A stretch of DNA of 64,000 bases. Origin: Stenotrophomonas_A sp035629025 (GTDB lineage Bacteria; Pseudomonadota; Gammaproteobacteria; Xanthomonadales; Xanthomonadaceae). The first letter of the stretch is position 1. Each line of letters opens with the position of its first letter. The position numbers and the translations under genes are program-made. Location of the stretch: positions 34,812 to 98,811 of the forward strand of contig DASPIU010000047.1 of the NCBI GenBank assembly GCA_035629025.1. The letters run 5' to 3'. The notes under the pieces were generated by a model that saw only the letters and a program-made list of their open reading frames with translations, made no database searches and was not told the DNA's origin. Shown here in pieces: positions 1 to 8,824 of this stretch.

Positions 1-160
1 CCAGGTTGGCCGGCGTGTCGAGGTGGGTGTCGAGGGTCAGCACGCGCTGCTGCACGGCCTTGGCACGGGCCAGCTCGGCGGCGCTGAAATCAACGGCGGC
101 CGCCACCGGCGACCAGGCAAGCAACAGCGAGACGAGCAAAGGCAGGGTGCGGCGCGTCAT
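1..160 (-). CDS. Membrane dipeptidase (M19), N-terminal fragment
   Basis: Partial gene: only the first 53 codons lie in the window and the rest runs off the left edge. The product opens with a clear signal peptide (MTRRTLPLLVSLLLAW, then a VAAA cleavage region), so it is exported. The mature start includes LTLDTHLDTPANL, which resembles the first metal-binding strand of renal-dipeptidase-like M19 enzymes (DxHxD/N), zinc peptidases that cleave dipeptides. The assignment rests on that motif alone; the other zinc ligands are outside the window. Confidence 0.6.
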   Translation of the reverse strand, partial: MTRRTLPLLVSLLLAWSPVAAAVDFSAAELARAKAVQQRVLTLDTHLDTPANL

Positions 161-222
161 GGAGTCTGGCCAGGGAATGGAAACCGCACCCTAGCGCCGA
201 CGCCCGCGCCGGTACAGTGACT

Positions 223-1392
223 TCAGTCCAGCACCCGGCAGAACACAGCCTTCAGGTAGCGCGATTCCTGCACATGGGCCATGAAGGGATGATCCGGGCC
301 GGCACCGGCGACCTTGAGGATCTGGATGGTGCGGCCGGAATAGAACGCCGCGCGGCGCAGCATGTCCAGGAACTCCTGCTCCGATACCAGGCCGGTGCAG
401 GAGAAGGTGGCAAACAGTCCGCCCGGCTTGACCACGCCCAGGGCGAGCTTGTTCATGTCCAGGTATTTCTTCAGCGCGGTAATGACCTGGTCGCGGTCGC
501 GGGTCATCTTCGCCGGGTCCAGGATCACCACGTCGAACTGCTCGCCGCGGTTGGCGGCATCGCGCAGCCACGGGAAGATGTCGGCCTGCACGAACTTCGG
601 CCGCACGTTGTTGAGCTTGGCATTGCCCTTGGCGATGGCAATGACGTCCTCGTCGATGTCCACGCCCAGCACTTCGCTGGCGCCGCGCGCGGCCGCGTAC
701 ACGGCAAAGCCGCCGGTGTTGCAGCACAGGTCGAGCACGCTCTTGCCGGCCACCTGCTGGCTCAGCCACTGCCGGTTCTCGCGCTGGTCGGCGAAAAAGC
801 CGGTCTTGTGCGCGCCGGCCGGGTCGGCGCGGAAGCGGATGCCGTGCTCGGTGATGACCGCCGCCTCGGTGCCGGCCGTGTTGTGGAAGTCGAAGCTCTC
901 CTGCTTCTGCACGTGTTCGTCAGCGAAGCTGTGGAAGCGGCAGCCGGGGAACTGCTCACGCAGCGCCTCGTAGATCCATTCGCGGTGGCGGAACATGCCA
1001 GCGGCGAAGAATTCGACCACCACCAGGTCGCCGTAGCGGTCCACGACCAGGCCGGACAGGCCGTCACCTTCGCTGTGGACCACGCGCCAGGCATCGGAGA
1101 CCTCGTCCAGACGCAACACGTCGCGGCGCAGGGCCACCGCCTCGGCGATCTTGCGCGAGAACCAGCCCGCGTCCACCGGAATGTCCGGGTGGGTCTCCAG
1201 GATGCGCACGGCGATGCGCGAATGGCCGTTGTAGAAGCCACGGCCGATCCATTCCCCGTCCACGCCCACCACCTCGACCACGGTGCCGGGCTTGGGCCGC
1301 ACGGCCGGCTTCTCCACCAGCTTCTGGAAAATCCACGGATGGCTGGAGCGCCAGGCGTTCTTGAGGCGTACGACGGGGTTGGGGGTATTCAT
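223..1392 (-). CDS. rlmI: 23S rRNA m5C methyltransferase RlmI-like
   Basis: SAM-dependent RNA methyltransferase of the RlmI/COG1092 family, which in E. coli makes m5C1962 in 23S rRNA. The 389-residue length matches the family. Residues 1-80 form the PUA RNA-binding domain (LKNAWRSSHPWIFQ). The Rossmann part has KTGFFADQRENR near residue 195, the SAM loop VLDLCCNTGGF near 219, VVILDPAKMTR near 288 and the Cys-containing FATFSCTGLVS near 327, where the catalytic Cys is expected. It stands alone, divergent from the riboswitch-terC unit. Confidence 0.9.
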   Translation of the reverse strand: MNTPNPVVRLKNAWRSSHPWIFQKLVEKPAVRPKPGTVVEVVGVDGEWIGRGFYNGHSRIAVRILETHPDIPVDAGWFSRKIAEAVALRRDVLRLDEVSDAWRVVHSEGDGLSGLVVDRYGDLVVVEFFAAGMFRHREWIYEALREQFPGCRFHSFADEHVQKQESFDFHNTAGTEAAVITEHGIRFRADPAGAHKTGFFADQRENRQWLSQQVAGKSVLDLCCNTGGFAVYAAARGASEVLGVDIDEDVIAIAKGNAKLNNVRPKFVQADIFPWLRDAANRGEQFDVVILDPAKMTRDRDQVITALKKYLDMNKLALGVVKPGGLFATFSCTGLVSEQEFLDMLRRAAFYSGRTIQILKVAGAGPDHPFMAHVQESRYLKAVFCRVLD

Positions 1393-1446
1393 TGCCCTAT
1401 TGTAACGGCGGTTTGACGGGCTCCCCGGCTACCGGCAGAATGCCCA

Positions 1447-1576
1447 GCAAGAAGGGGAGTAGCTCCCAAACGTTGTCGCCGTCAATTCGAGTCCAGGCCC
1501 TTGGCCGACTCCGGTGCAACGGCAGCCGGTCCGCCGGCTGTGAGCGAGACCTTCGCCGCGATGGCGAAGGTCCGTG
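1447..1576 (+). ncRNA. yybP-ykoY (manganese) riboswitch
   Basis: The leader of terC carries the hallmark pieces of this riboswitch class in order: GGGGAGTAGC at 1454-1463, GTCGCCGTCA at about 1475-1484, a GC-rich hairpin arm at 1518-1540 and TGAGCGAGACCTTCGCC at 1541-1557. The final GACCTTCGCC pairs with GGCGAAGGTC at 1563-1572, which could act as an expression hairpin. In the known class, Mn2+ binding raises expression of TerC/MntP-type exporters, which fits the gene 80 bases downstream. Boundaries are approximate because I folded it by eye. Confidence 0.85.
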
Positions 1577-1651
1577 TTCCCGGAAGATTCCGTGTGCAGC
1601 GCCTCTTCCATCCCGGTTTGAAGCGTTTTTCACTTCTCAACGGGACTTCAC

Positions 1652-2605
1652 ATGCACACCATTGGCAACCCCTGGCTCTGGAGCGGCTTTGCGATCGTCG
1701 TGATCGCCGCGCTCCTGGTCGACCTCGTTCTCATGCGTCACGGCGGCCCGCACAAGGTCACCTTCAAGGAAGCCCTGTGGTGGAGCCTGGGCTGGATCGC
1801 CCTGGCCCTGGCCTTCAACGGCGGCCTGTGGTGGTACCTGCACGAAACCGCCGGCAGTGTGCTGGCCAACCGCATCGGCCTGGAATTCCTCACCGGCTAC
1901 CTGGTGGAGAAGTCGCTGGCGGTGGACAACATCTTCGTCTTCCTGATGGTGATGAACTACTTCGCCGTGCCCGAGGAACAGCGCCAGCGCGTGCTGGTGA
2001 TCGGCGTGCTCGGCGCGATCGTGCTGCGCGCGCTGATGATCTTTGCCGGCGCGGTGCTGCTGACCAAGTTCCACTGGCTGCTGTATGTGTTCGGCGCGTT
2101 CCTGCTGCTGACCGGCATCAAGATGTGGTTCTCCGCGGGCAAGGAACCGGACCTGGAGGCCAACCCGGTGCTGCGCTGGATGCGCAACCACCTGCGCATC
2201 AGCCCGCAGTACAACGGCAACCGGCTGATGCTGGAGAAGGACGGCGTGCGCTGGTTCACCCCGCTGTTCGTGGTGCTGATCCTGATCGCGGTGACCGACG
2301 TGATCTTCGCGGTGGACAGCATCCCGGCGATATTCGCCATCACCACCGACCCGTTCATCGTGCTGACCTCCAACGTGTTCGCGGTGCTGGGCCTGCGCGC
2401 GATGTTCTTCCTGCTGGCCGGCATGGCCGACCGCTTCCACCTGCTGCCTTACGGCCTGGCCGTGGTGCTGGTCTTCATTGGCCTGAAGATGCTGGCCATC
2501 GACCTGGTGAAGCTGCCGATCTGGGTGTCGCTGGGTGCGGTGGTGCTGATCATCGGCACGACCGTGGTGCTGAGCCTGCGCCGCCCGGCCAGGCCGCACG
2601 CCTGA
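1652..2605 (+). CDS. TerC/Alx-family membrane protein, probable Mn2+ exporter
   Basis: Integral membrane protein of 317 residues, about nine helices, of the TerC family (E. coli Alx, B. subtilis MeeF/YceF). Helix-embedded acidic residues typical of the family are present: DLVLMRHGG near residue 23, EKSLAVDNIFVFL near 88 and VTDVIFAVDSIPAIFAIT near 215. The family exports or meters manganese. The upstream yybP-ykoY riboswitch supports Mn2+ control and therefore Mn2+ rather than tellurite as the relevant metal. The ATG follows the leader directly, and a hairpin terminator lies just downstream. Confidence 0.9.
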   Translation: MHTIGNPWLWSGFAIVVIAALLVDLVLMRHGGPHKVTFKEALWWSLGWIALALAFNGGLWWYLHETAGSVLANRIGLEFLTGYLVEKSLAVDNIFVFLMVMNYFAVPEEQRQRVLVIGVLGAIVLRALMIFAGAVLLTKFHWLLYVFGAFLLLTGIKMWFSAGKEPDLEANPVLRWMRNHLRISPQYNGNRLMLEKDGVRWFTPLFVVLILIAVTDVIFAVDSIPAIFAITTDPFIVLTSNVFAVLGLRAMFFLLAGMADRFHLLPYGLAVVLVFIGLKMLAIDLVKLPIWVSLGAVVLIIGTTVVLSLRRPARPHA

Positions 2606-2615
2606 TGAGTTGCGG

Positions 2616-2646
2616 GCGCGGCGGGATTGTCCCGCCGCGCCTTTCC
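2616..2646 (+). terminator. Rho-independent terminator after terC
   Basis: Perfect 11-bp stem GCGCGGCGGGA / TCCCGCCGCGC with a TTG loop at 2616-2640, followed by CTTTCC. It lies 11 bases past the terC stop. The U-tract is short, so strength is uncertain. Confidence 0.65.
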
Positions 2647-2701
2647 ATTCTCCCGCGCGTCGGGGTCTTGCAAACGCCTGGCGCGCCGCCATTGGCAATG
2701 C

Positions 2702-3505
2702 ATGGACACTTCCGCTACCCGTGCCGGCCACGCGCCGGGCGACCCCGCCGGCCCGACGCCTGACGCACGCGCCGAGCGCGGCCGTGTGCTGTGGGCCTTC
2801 AACCTCAGCTTCGGCGCGCTACTGGTCATGGTGGCCGTGTTTGCCAGCCAGGCCGGCTTCGACTGGCGGCCCTGGTCGGTGCGGCCGCAGGAATGGCAGG
2901 GGCTGTGGGGCGTGCTGACCGCGCCGTTGCTGCACGGCTCGCTGGAACACCTGGGCGCCAATGCCTTTGCCCTGCTCATCCTCGGCACGCTGGCCGGCAG
3001 CGTTTATCCGCGCGCCACGCTGCGCACGCTGCCACTGATGTGGCTGGGCTCGGGCCTGGGTGCATGGTGGCTGGGCGACGTGGGCACGTATCACATCGGC
3101 GCCAGTGGCGTGACCCATGGGCTGATGTTCCTGCTGTTCGTGCTCGGGCTGATTCGCCGCGACCGCGCGGCCATTGCCACCAGCATGATCGCCTTCCTGT
3201 TCTATGGCGGGATGCTGCTGGCGATCCTGCCGCGCGAGCCGGGCATCTCCTGGCAGTCGCACATGGGCGGCGCGCTGGCCGGCGTGCTAGGCGCGCTGCT
3301 GTTCCGCCATCTCGACCCGCTGCCGCCGCGCAAGCGCTACAGCTGGGAGGACGAGGAAGACCAGGACATGGAAGCCGTGAACGGCATGGACGATGAGCAC
3401 GGCCTGGAACCGCCGCGGCCGGCGCAGGTGCCGGTGCTGTGGGAACGCGACAGCGGGCGCGATGCGGTGGTCGTGCCACTGCGCCCACGCCGGCCGGAGC
3501 AATGA
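2702..3505 (+). CDS. Rhomboid-family intramembrane serine protease
   Basis: Inner-membrane protein of 267 residues from the ATG at 2702; an upstream in-frame start at 2627 would fall inside the terC terminator and is rejected. Rhomboid features: LLHGSLEHLGANAFAL (HLxxN element), the nucleophile motif GASGVTHG, and the partner His in SHMGGALAGVLG on the last core helix. After the membrane core comes a charged, acidic cytoplasmic tail of about 80 residues (EDEEDQDME, PLRPRRPEQ). Substrates are unknown. A second, shorter rhomboid lies at 36 kb. Confidence 0.85.
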   Translation: MDTSATRAGHAPGDPAGPTPDARAERGRVLWAFNLSFGALLVMVAVFASQAGFDWRPWSVRPQEWQGLWGVLTAPLLHGSLEHLGANAFALLILGTLAGSVYPRATLRTLPLMWLGSGLGAWWLGDVGTYHIGASGVTHGLMFLLFVLGLIRRDRAAIATSMIAFLFYGGMLLAILPREPGISWQSHMGGALAGVLGALLFRHLDPLPPRKRYSWEDEEDQDMEAVNGMDDEHGLEPPRPAQVPVLWERDSGRDAVVVPLRPRRPEQ

Positions 3506-3576
3506 ATGCGCATTGCGCCTTTGCGTTGAGCGCCGGGAAGGCTTAGAACAGGTGACCCGTCAGCGCTTCGCAAGGA

Positions 3577-4044
3577 ATGCCGATGCAACCGCAATTCAGC
3601 GTTTTCGCCCATGTGGCCAGGCCGGTGACCGAGGTCTACGAGGCCGTCGCCGATCCCGCGCAGTTGTCGCGCTACTTCACCACCGGCGGCGCGCGCGGCT
3701 GGCTGGAAACCGGCACGACCGTGCATTGGGACTTCGCCGACTTCCCGGGTGAATTCCCGGTGGAAGTGGTCGAAGCCACGCCGCCACACCGCATCGTGCT
3801 GCGCTGGGCATCCAACGAGGCACCGACCGCGGGCGAGCCGCAACGGCTGACCACGGTGACGTTCGATTTTTCCGCGACCGAAGACGGGCGTACCCGCGTC
3901 GAGATCAACGAGGAAGGCTGGCGCGACGACGAGGCCGGCCTGCAAGCGTCCTACGGCAACTGCATGGGCTGGTCGCAGATGCTGTGCGCGCTGAAAGCCT
4001 GGCTGGAGCACGGGATCAACCTGCGCGAGGGCATGTACGTCTGA
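3577..4044 (+). CDS. SRPBCC/AHSA1 domain protein
   Basis: A 155-residue cytoplasmic protein with the START/AHSA1-like helix-grip fold: FAHVARPVTEVYEAVADPAQL at the start, the strand HWDFADFPGEFPVEVVE in the middle, and a long C-terminal helix (GWSQMLCALKAWLEHG) closing the hydrophobic pocket. AAGGA at 3570-3574 is a suitable ribosome site for the ATG at 3577. Members bind lipids or other hydrophobic ligands, and the ligand cannot be read here. The gene is convergent with glpQ. Confidence 0.8.
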   Translation: MPMQPQFSVFAHVARPVTEVYEAVADPAQLSRYFTTGGARGWLETGTTVHWDFADFPGEFPVEVVEATPPHRIVLRWASNEAPTAGEPQRLTTVTFDFSATEDGRTRVEINEEGWRDDEAGLQASYGNCMGWSQMLCALKAWLEHGINLREGMYV

Positions 4045-4060
4045 GCCGGTTGCTTGTGCT

Positions 4061-5149
4061 TCACGGCGGCGGCAGGTCCACCGCGCGCCGCCCAAGCGCG
4101 GGATCGTCGGTGAAGAACGCATCGATGCCCAGGCGCAGATAGGCGCGGATTTCCGCTATCGAACCGGCCTCGTTGCGCGCTTCGGCGGCGCCATCGCGAA
4201 ACTGCGGGGCGAGGAAGCGGTTCTCCGGCCGGAACGTGTAGGGCTGCACTTCAAGGCCAGCGGCGTGCGCGTCGCGCAGCAGCGAGGTCGGCCTGGCGAG
4301 GCGGCCGTCCGCATCAAGCGGGATCAGGCTGCGGAGGTCCGGGCCGATCGCATCGGCATAGCTGGCGATCTCGCGCAGGCCAGCGGGCGTGGTCAGGTCG
4401 GCATAGCGCCGGCCATGCGTTTCGCCAGGCAGCAGCTGTTGCGCCGGGCCCAGCAGTTGCAGCAGGCGGATATGCGAGTCGCGGCCGAGCCGCTGCCGCA
4501 GCGTGCGCAGGGTGCCGGCCTCGAATGACTGGATCACCACCCGCGCGCGCTGCGTGTACGGGTGTGCCTGCAAGGCGCTAAGCAAGGTCTCTTCCATCGG
4601 CAGGCCCAGGCCGCGGAAATAGGACGGATGCTTGAGCTCGGGTACCAGACCGATCGGCCGTCCGCGGCGGGTCGCTTCGGCGGCGGTGAAGGCAATGATC
4701 TCGTCGAGCGTCAGCACCGCGAACTGCCCGTCCCAACGCGTGCCGCGCAGCTGCGGCAGGCGTTCGCGCGCGCGCAGGGTCTTCAGTTCGGCGAGGCTGA
4801 AGTCCTCGCTGAACCAGCCTTCGATCGACTCGCCGTCTATGATCTTGCGGGTGCGCCGCGCGGCGAACTCGGGGTGGCGGGCGACATCGGTGGTGCCACC
4901 AATCTCGTTCTCGTGGCGGGCCACCAGCACGCCGTCGCGGGTGGACACCAGATCCGGCTCGATGAAATCCGCGCCATCGGCAATCGCCTGCGCATAGGCG
5001 GCCAGCGTATGTTCGGGGCGCAATGCGCTGGCGCCGCGGTGCGCGTAGACCAGCGCCTTGCGTGGCGGTATCGGCTGCGCGGTCTGTGCGCTTGCGGTAT
5101 CCGGATGTGTCATCAGGGCCAGGGCGAGCAGGAAGACGCGTGCGCTCAT
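4061..5149 (-). CDS. glpQ: Periplasmic glycerophosphodiester phosphodiesterase
   Basis: A 362-residue GlpQ-type enzyme hydrolysing glycerophosphodiesters to glycerol-3-phosphate plus an alcohol. It has a signal peptide (MSARVFLLALALMTH, cleavage near ASA). The active site is present: YAHRGASALRPEHTL near residue 35 (catalytic HRG), FIEPDLVSTRDGVLVARHE near 60-80 (metal-binding E and D, second His), VPELKHP near 168, and FTDDP at the C-terminus. The gene starts 10 bases after the TonB-dependent receptor stop, so the two form an operon suggesting import and breakdown of a phosphodiester. Confidence 0.88.
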   Translation of the reverse strand: MSARVFLLALALMTHPDTASAQTAQPIPPRKALVYAHRGASALRPEHTLAAYAQAIADGADFIEPDLVSTRDGVLVARHENEIGGTTDVARHPEFAARRTRKIIDGESIEGWFSEDFSLAELKTLRARERLPQLRGTRWDGQFAVLTLDEIIAFTAAEATRRGRPIGLVPELKHPSYFRGLGLPMEETLLSALQAHPYTQRARVVIQSFEAGTLRTLRQRLGRDSHIRLLQLLGPAQQLLPGETHGRRYADLTTPAGLREIASYADAIGPDLRSLIPLDADGRLARPTSLLRDAHAAGLEVQPYTFRPENRFLAPQFRDGAAEARNEAGSIAEIRAYLRLGIDAFFTDDPALGRRAVDLPPP

Positions 5150-5159
5150 GCTGCGGTCC

Positions 5160-7412
5160 TCAGAAGCGCGCGTCCAGGGTCAGGAACATCTGCCGTGGCG
5201 CGCTGGCATGAAAGGCCAGTTGGCGCCCGGCCGGGTCGCTGTTGGTGAACGCCCCCAGGTCGGCGGCGTAGCGCTTGTTCGTCAGGTTGGTCATGTTCAT
5301 CGATACCTTGAGGTCGCTCACGAAGCCGACCTGGCCAAAGCGGTAGCCAGCACCCAGGTCGAAGGTGGTATAGCCGCCAAAGCCCTGGTCGTTGGTGTAG
5401 GTGTAATAGCGCTGGCCGGTGTACTTGGCGCGCAGGCTGGCTTCCCAGCCTTGCCACTGCCAGCTCAGTTCGCTGGCAAACATGCGTTCGGGAATGCCGA
5501 CCACCCGGCGCCCGGCAATCGGCACGCTGGCGCCGCCCTGCTGGTAGTCGTCCTGGTAGGTGCTGTCGTTGATGGACAACGCGTTGTACCACTGGAAATG
5601 GCGGCTGGGCCGCCAGATCAAGGTCGCTTCGCCACCCTGGCTTCGTACCGAGCCGACGTTGTAGTAGCGGGTGATGCAACCGGGCGTACCGACCAGGATG
5701 CTGCTGCAGGGGTTTAGCGACAGCAGGCGGTTGTCGAACATCGTGCGGTACAGCGCCAGCGAAGCCTGGAAGGCGCCGCTGCCGTAGCGCCAGCCGCCTT
5801 CAAAAGTGCGCGAGGTCTCCGGCTTGAGGTTGCCGCGGCTGGCATCGAACGAGGCCTGCGACACCGAGAGCGGCCCGGTGGTGAACGCCGCCAGGTTCTT
5901 CGCGTACGACAGGAACAGCTCCTGGCCGCCGCCGAGCTGCCAACCCAGCCCGAGCTGCGGCAGCAACGCCTTGCGCGCTTCGATGCGGCCATTGGCATAC
6001 GGGCTTTCCACGTTCGAGGCCGATACCGCGCGCATCGTCGTGCGTGGGCTTTTCACGCCGATATCGACAGCCAGGCGCTCGTCGAACAGGTGGAAGCTGT
6101 CTTGCAGGTAGAACTGGCGGGTGACGATACGGTACTGCTGGCGGAACAGCCGCCGGTCAGGATTGCGCAGGTATTTGTCATCGTTCACCGGGCCGTCGAT
6201 CCAGTAGAAGTTTCGTTCTATGTCGTGGTCATTGTTTTCGTACCACAGGCCGGCTTCGAGCTGATGACCGCGCACTTCCCAGGTCGCCGAGCCCAGTACG
6301 CCGCTGCGGTCGATGGCGTAGTTGGTGCTGCGGATCGAAATGGGCAATGCCTGCGCCGTGCCCGGATGCGAGGCCTGGCCCGGCGCCCACCAGTGGCCCT
6401 GGCCCTGATTGCGATGGCGGTAGACCTGGCCGCGCAGGCTCAGGGTGTCGCTGGCGCGCCAGTCGGCGGACAAGGCATAGAGGTCGTCCTTGCGCAGTGC
6501 GCGGCTCTGGTAATACGCGTCATCGATGTTGTCCACGCCTCCGCTGAAACCGCAGCGGCTGGCGTCGTAGGTTGCCTTGGCGCAGTAAGCGGCGGCCAGT
6601 GCGCGATTCCAGTCCGGCGCGTAGAGGTTCCAGTCCCAGCCCAGACCGCGTTGCATGCCGCTTTTGGACAGATAGGCGTAATCCGCCTGCGAGGTACGCG
6701 AGGTGTTGACGTAGGCGCTGAGCTTGAGCGCGTCGTTCTGGTACACCGCCTTGGCGTTGAACTGGCGCGTGGTGGTCGGGCTGCGCGGCGGCGCCCACAT
6801 GTCGCCCTCGAAGTTGAGGCCGGAGACGTAGGCGGAGAAGCCGTTGTGCTCGCCGCTATCCAGGCGCAGATAGCTGCGCCGCGTACTGGCGCTGCCCATG
6901 GTCTGGGCGAAGCGGCCACCGGCTTGGCTGGACGGATCGTCCGACCAGTACTGCACGGTGCCGCCGAGGTTGCTGGTGGAAGCGGTGCCGACGTTGCCCA
7001 TGCCCACGGCCAGTTCGGCGCCGCCGAAGTTCTCGGCAATCAATGCACGCGAGATGTTCAGACCGTTGAAGGCGCCGTAGGCGTTGTTGCCCAGCGGCAG
7101 GCCATCGAGCGTATAGCCGAGCTGGGTAGTGCCAAATCCGCGCAGGCTGATGGCCTGCGATTCCTCGTTTGCGCCAAAGGCATCGTTGCCCTGCACGCTG
7201 ACGCCGGGCATGCGATTGAGAATTTTCTGTGGGCTGGTGCCGGCGGGCAGCACCGCCTGGTCCTGCGGGGTGATGCGCTGCACCTGCCGCGTCTGGCCCT
7301 GGCCGATCACCGAGATCGCATCGAGTTGCTGGACTTGTGGGGCCGGTTCGGCGGCGTCGGCCAGGCAGGGTGGCGTGGCGATGGCGAGGAGCAGCAGGCG
7401 ATGTGGGTTCAT
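5160..7412 (-). CDS. TonB-dependent outer-membrane receptor
   Basis: A 750-residue receptor that takes up a ligand using TonB-ExbBD energy. I chose the ATG at 7412 because it opens a signal peptide (MNPHRLLLLAIATPPC, then ADAAEP); longer frames start in non-coding sequence. The plug domain occupies residues 40-160 (AVLPAGTSPQKILNRMPGVS, ISLRGFG, GYTLDGLPLGNNAYG) and the barrel fills the rest, ending with the typical aromatic terminus LTLDARF. Two Cys pairs (AAYCAKATYDASRCGF; NPCSSILVGTPGC) suggest disulfide-bonded outer loops. It is followed in the same operon by glpQ, so a glycerophospho compound is a plausible ligand. Confidence 0.88.
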   Translation of the reverse strand: MNPHRLLLLAIATPPCLADAAEPAPQVQQLDAISVIGQGQTRQVQRITPQDQAVLPAGTSPQKILNRMPGVSVQGNDAFGANEESQAISLRGFGTTQLGYTLDGLPLGNNAYGAFNGLNISRALIAENFGGAELAVGMGNVGTASTSNLGGTVQYWSDDPSSQAGGRFAQTMGSASTRRSYLRLDSGEHNGFSAYVSGLNFEGDMWAPPRSPTTTRQFNAKAVYQNDALKLSAYVNTSRTSQADYAYLSKSGMQRGLGWDWNLYAPDWNRALAAAYCAKATYDASRCGFSGGVDNIDDAYYQSRALRKDDLYALSADWRASDTLSLRGQVYRHRNQGQGHWWAPGQASHPGTAQALPISIRSTNYAIDRSGVLGSATWEVRGHQLEAGLWYENNDHDIERNFYWIDGPVNDDKYLRNPDRRLFRQQYRIVTRQFYLQDSFHLFDERLAVDIGVKSPRTTMRAVSASNVESPYANGRIEARKALLPQLGLGWQLGGGQELFLSYAKNLAAFTTGPLSVSQASFDASRGNLKPETSRTFEGGWRYGSGAFQASLALYRTMFDNRLLSLNPCSSILVGTPGCITRYYNVGSVRSQGGEATLIWRPSRHFQWYNALSINDSTYQDDYQQGGASVPIAGRRVVGIPERMFASELSWQWQGWEASLRAKYTGQRYYTYTNDQGFGGYTTFDLGAGYRFGQVGFVSDLKVSMNMTNLTNKRYAADLGAFTNSDPAGRQLAFHASAPRQMFLTLDARF

Positions 7413-7739
7413 GGCATCCAGCGGGTCGGAGAGCTCCCGGCACGCTAGGGATGGGATCTTGCTTGGGGACGACAGCGTGGTGACGCCGAAGTTTCGATGT
7501 GACCGATGCATGTTCCGCGAGTGTCGGCCGGTGACGTGCGTACCACCGTTTGGTATTTGCTGCGCAGAGCCGGATCGATTGCCATGTGGTTGCACATGGT
7601 TACGAGTATGGGTGGCTCCTTCCGGCGTCTTGGATTAGTCCGATATGGATGCAGATTCATCTGCCACCGGACCATGTGCTGTTCGGGGCAGCGCACCCGG
7701 CGCCTCTTTCCCAGTGCCGGCCTGATAAAGTGCCAGCCC
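7413..7739. other. Intergenic region between TonB receptor and RhuM gene
   Basis: A 327-base divergent spacer. It appears less GC-rich than its surroundings, notably 7540-7670 (TTTGGTATTTGC, GATTAGTCCGATATGGATGC). It must hold promoters for both flanking genes, with CTGATAAAG at 7721-7729 as a possible -10 for RhuM, but nothing convincing was found. No integrase remnant, terminal inverted repeat or second copy of the mnmE 3'-end sequence is visible. Confidence 0.4.
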
Positions 7740-8792
7740 ATGGCTGACGCGATTCAACCTCTGCCCGGTGAGTTCCTGCTCTACGAGACCGACGACGGGC
7801 GCACCCGTGTCGAATGCCGCTTCGTGGTCGATACGCTGTGGCTGCCACAGGCGGGCATGGCCGAGTTGTTCCAGACCAGCAAGCAGAATGTCGCCAAACA
7901 CCTGAAGGCGATTTTCGCTGAGGGAGAGCTGCGACCGGAGGCAGTCGTCAACCATTGGTTGACAACTGCCTCTGACGGCAAGAAGTACCGGGTCGCCCAC
8001 TACAACCTGGAGGCTATCCTGGCCGTCGGCTACCGGGTGCGTTCACCACGCGGCACGCAGTTCCGCCGTTGGGCCACGGAGCGTCTGGCCGAGTACCTGG
8101 TCAAGGGTTTCACTCTGGACGACGTCCGTCTGAAGAACCCACCAGCCGCAGGTTCTGGCTTTCCCGACCGTTTCGACGAGCTGCTCGAACGCATCCGCGA
8201 CATACGGGCCAGCGAGCGTCGGATGTACCTGCGGGTGCGTGAGATTTTCTCGATGGCGGCGGACTACTCGCCCACATTGCCGGAGACAACGCAGTTCTTT
8301 CGTTTCATCCAGAACAAGCTTCATTTCGCTGTCACCGGAAGGACCGCCGCTGAACTGATTGCTGAGCGTGCCGATAGCTGCCGCCCCAACATGGGGCTGA
8401 CCAGCTGGAAGTCCGGTAGCGTACAAAAGGCGGATGTAACTGTTGCCAAGAACTACCTCCGGGATTCGGAGATCGCCGAACTCAATCGCATTGTCACCAT
8501 GTGGCTAGATTTTGCGGAGGATCAGGCCCGCCGCCGCAAGGAGGTGTTTCTGAAGGACTGGGCAGAACGACTCGACGCCTTCCTTACCTTCAATGAGCGC
8601 GATGTGCTTACCGGTGGAGGCCGCATTTCAAAGAAGCAGGCCGACGCCCACGCTGAAAGCCAGTACGATCAGTTCGCTGCCCAGCGCCGCGCGCTATTGG
8701 AGGCTGAGGGAGCAACTACCAATCTGCGCGCGCTAGAGGATGCCGCCAAGCTGTTGGCCGGACCCGAGAAACCCGGCAAGAAGCGGGACTGA
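7740..8792 (+). CDS. RhuM family protein
   Basis: A 350-residue protein of the RhuM ('virulence RhuM') family, first noted on Salmonella pathogenicity island 3 and common on islands and near defence genes; its molecular function is unproven. Recognised by LPQAGMAELFQTSKQNVAKHLKAIF-like N-terminal helix-turn-helix (residues 34-60), HYNLEAILAVGYRVRSPRGT near 86 and FRRWATERLAEYLVKGFTLD near 108, then a helical domain with YSPTLPETTQFFRFIQNKLHF and a basic tail. GC content looks lower than its neighbours. It is convergent with mnmE, 32 bases away, which together suggests acquisition by transfer. Confidence 0.85.
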   Translation: MADAIQPLPGEFLLYETDDGRTRVECRFVVDTLWLPQAGMAELFQTSKQNVAKHLKAIFAEGELRPEAVVNHWLTTASDGKKYRVAHYNLEAILAVGYRVRSPRGTQFRRWATERLAEYLVKGFTLDDVRLKNPPAAGSGFPDRFDELLERIRDIRASERRMYLRVREIFSMAADYSPTLPETTQFFRFIQNKLHFAVTGRTAAELIAERADSCRPNMGLTSWKSGSVQKADVTVAKNYLRDSEIAELNRIVTMWLDFAEDQARRRKEVFLKDWAERLDAFLTFNERDVLTGGGRISKKQADAHAESQYDQFAAQRRALLEAEGATTNLRALEDAAKLLAGPEKPGKKRD

Positions 8793-8824
8793 AGCAAGAA
8801 CTAGTGGCCCCCTGGGCGCCAGGA

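Noticed and set aside
7413..7739. Search for an attL-like copy of the mnmE 3' end on the far side of RhuM.
   Set aside because: Nothing beyond short chance matches such as CCGATATGGATG was found.
7947..7963. Near-palindrome GTCAACCATTGGTTGAC inside RhuM, considered as an operator.
   Set aside because: It encodes the protein segment VNHWLT in frame and its centre is not symmetric; likely coincidence.
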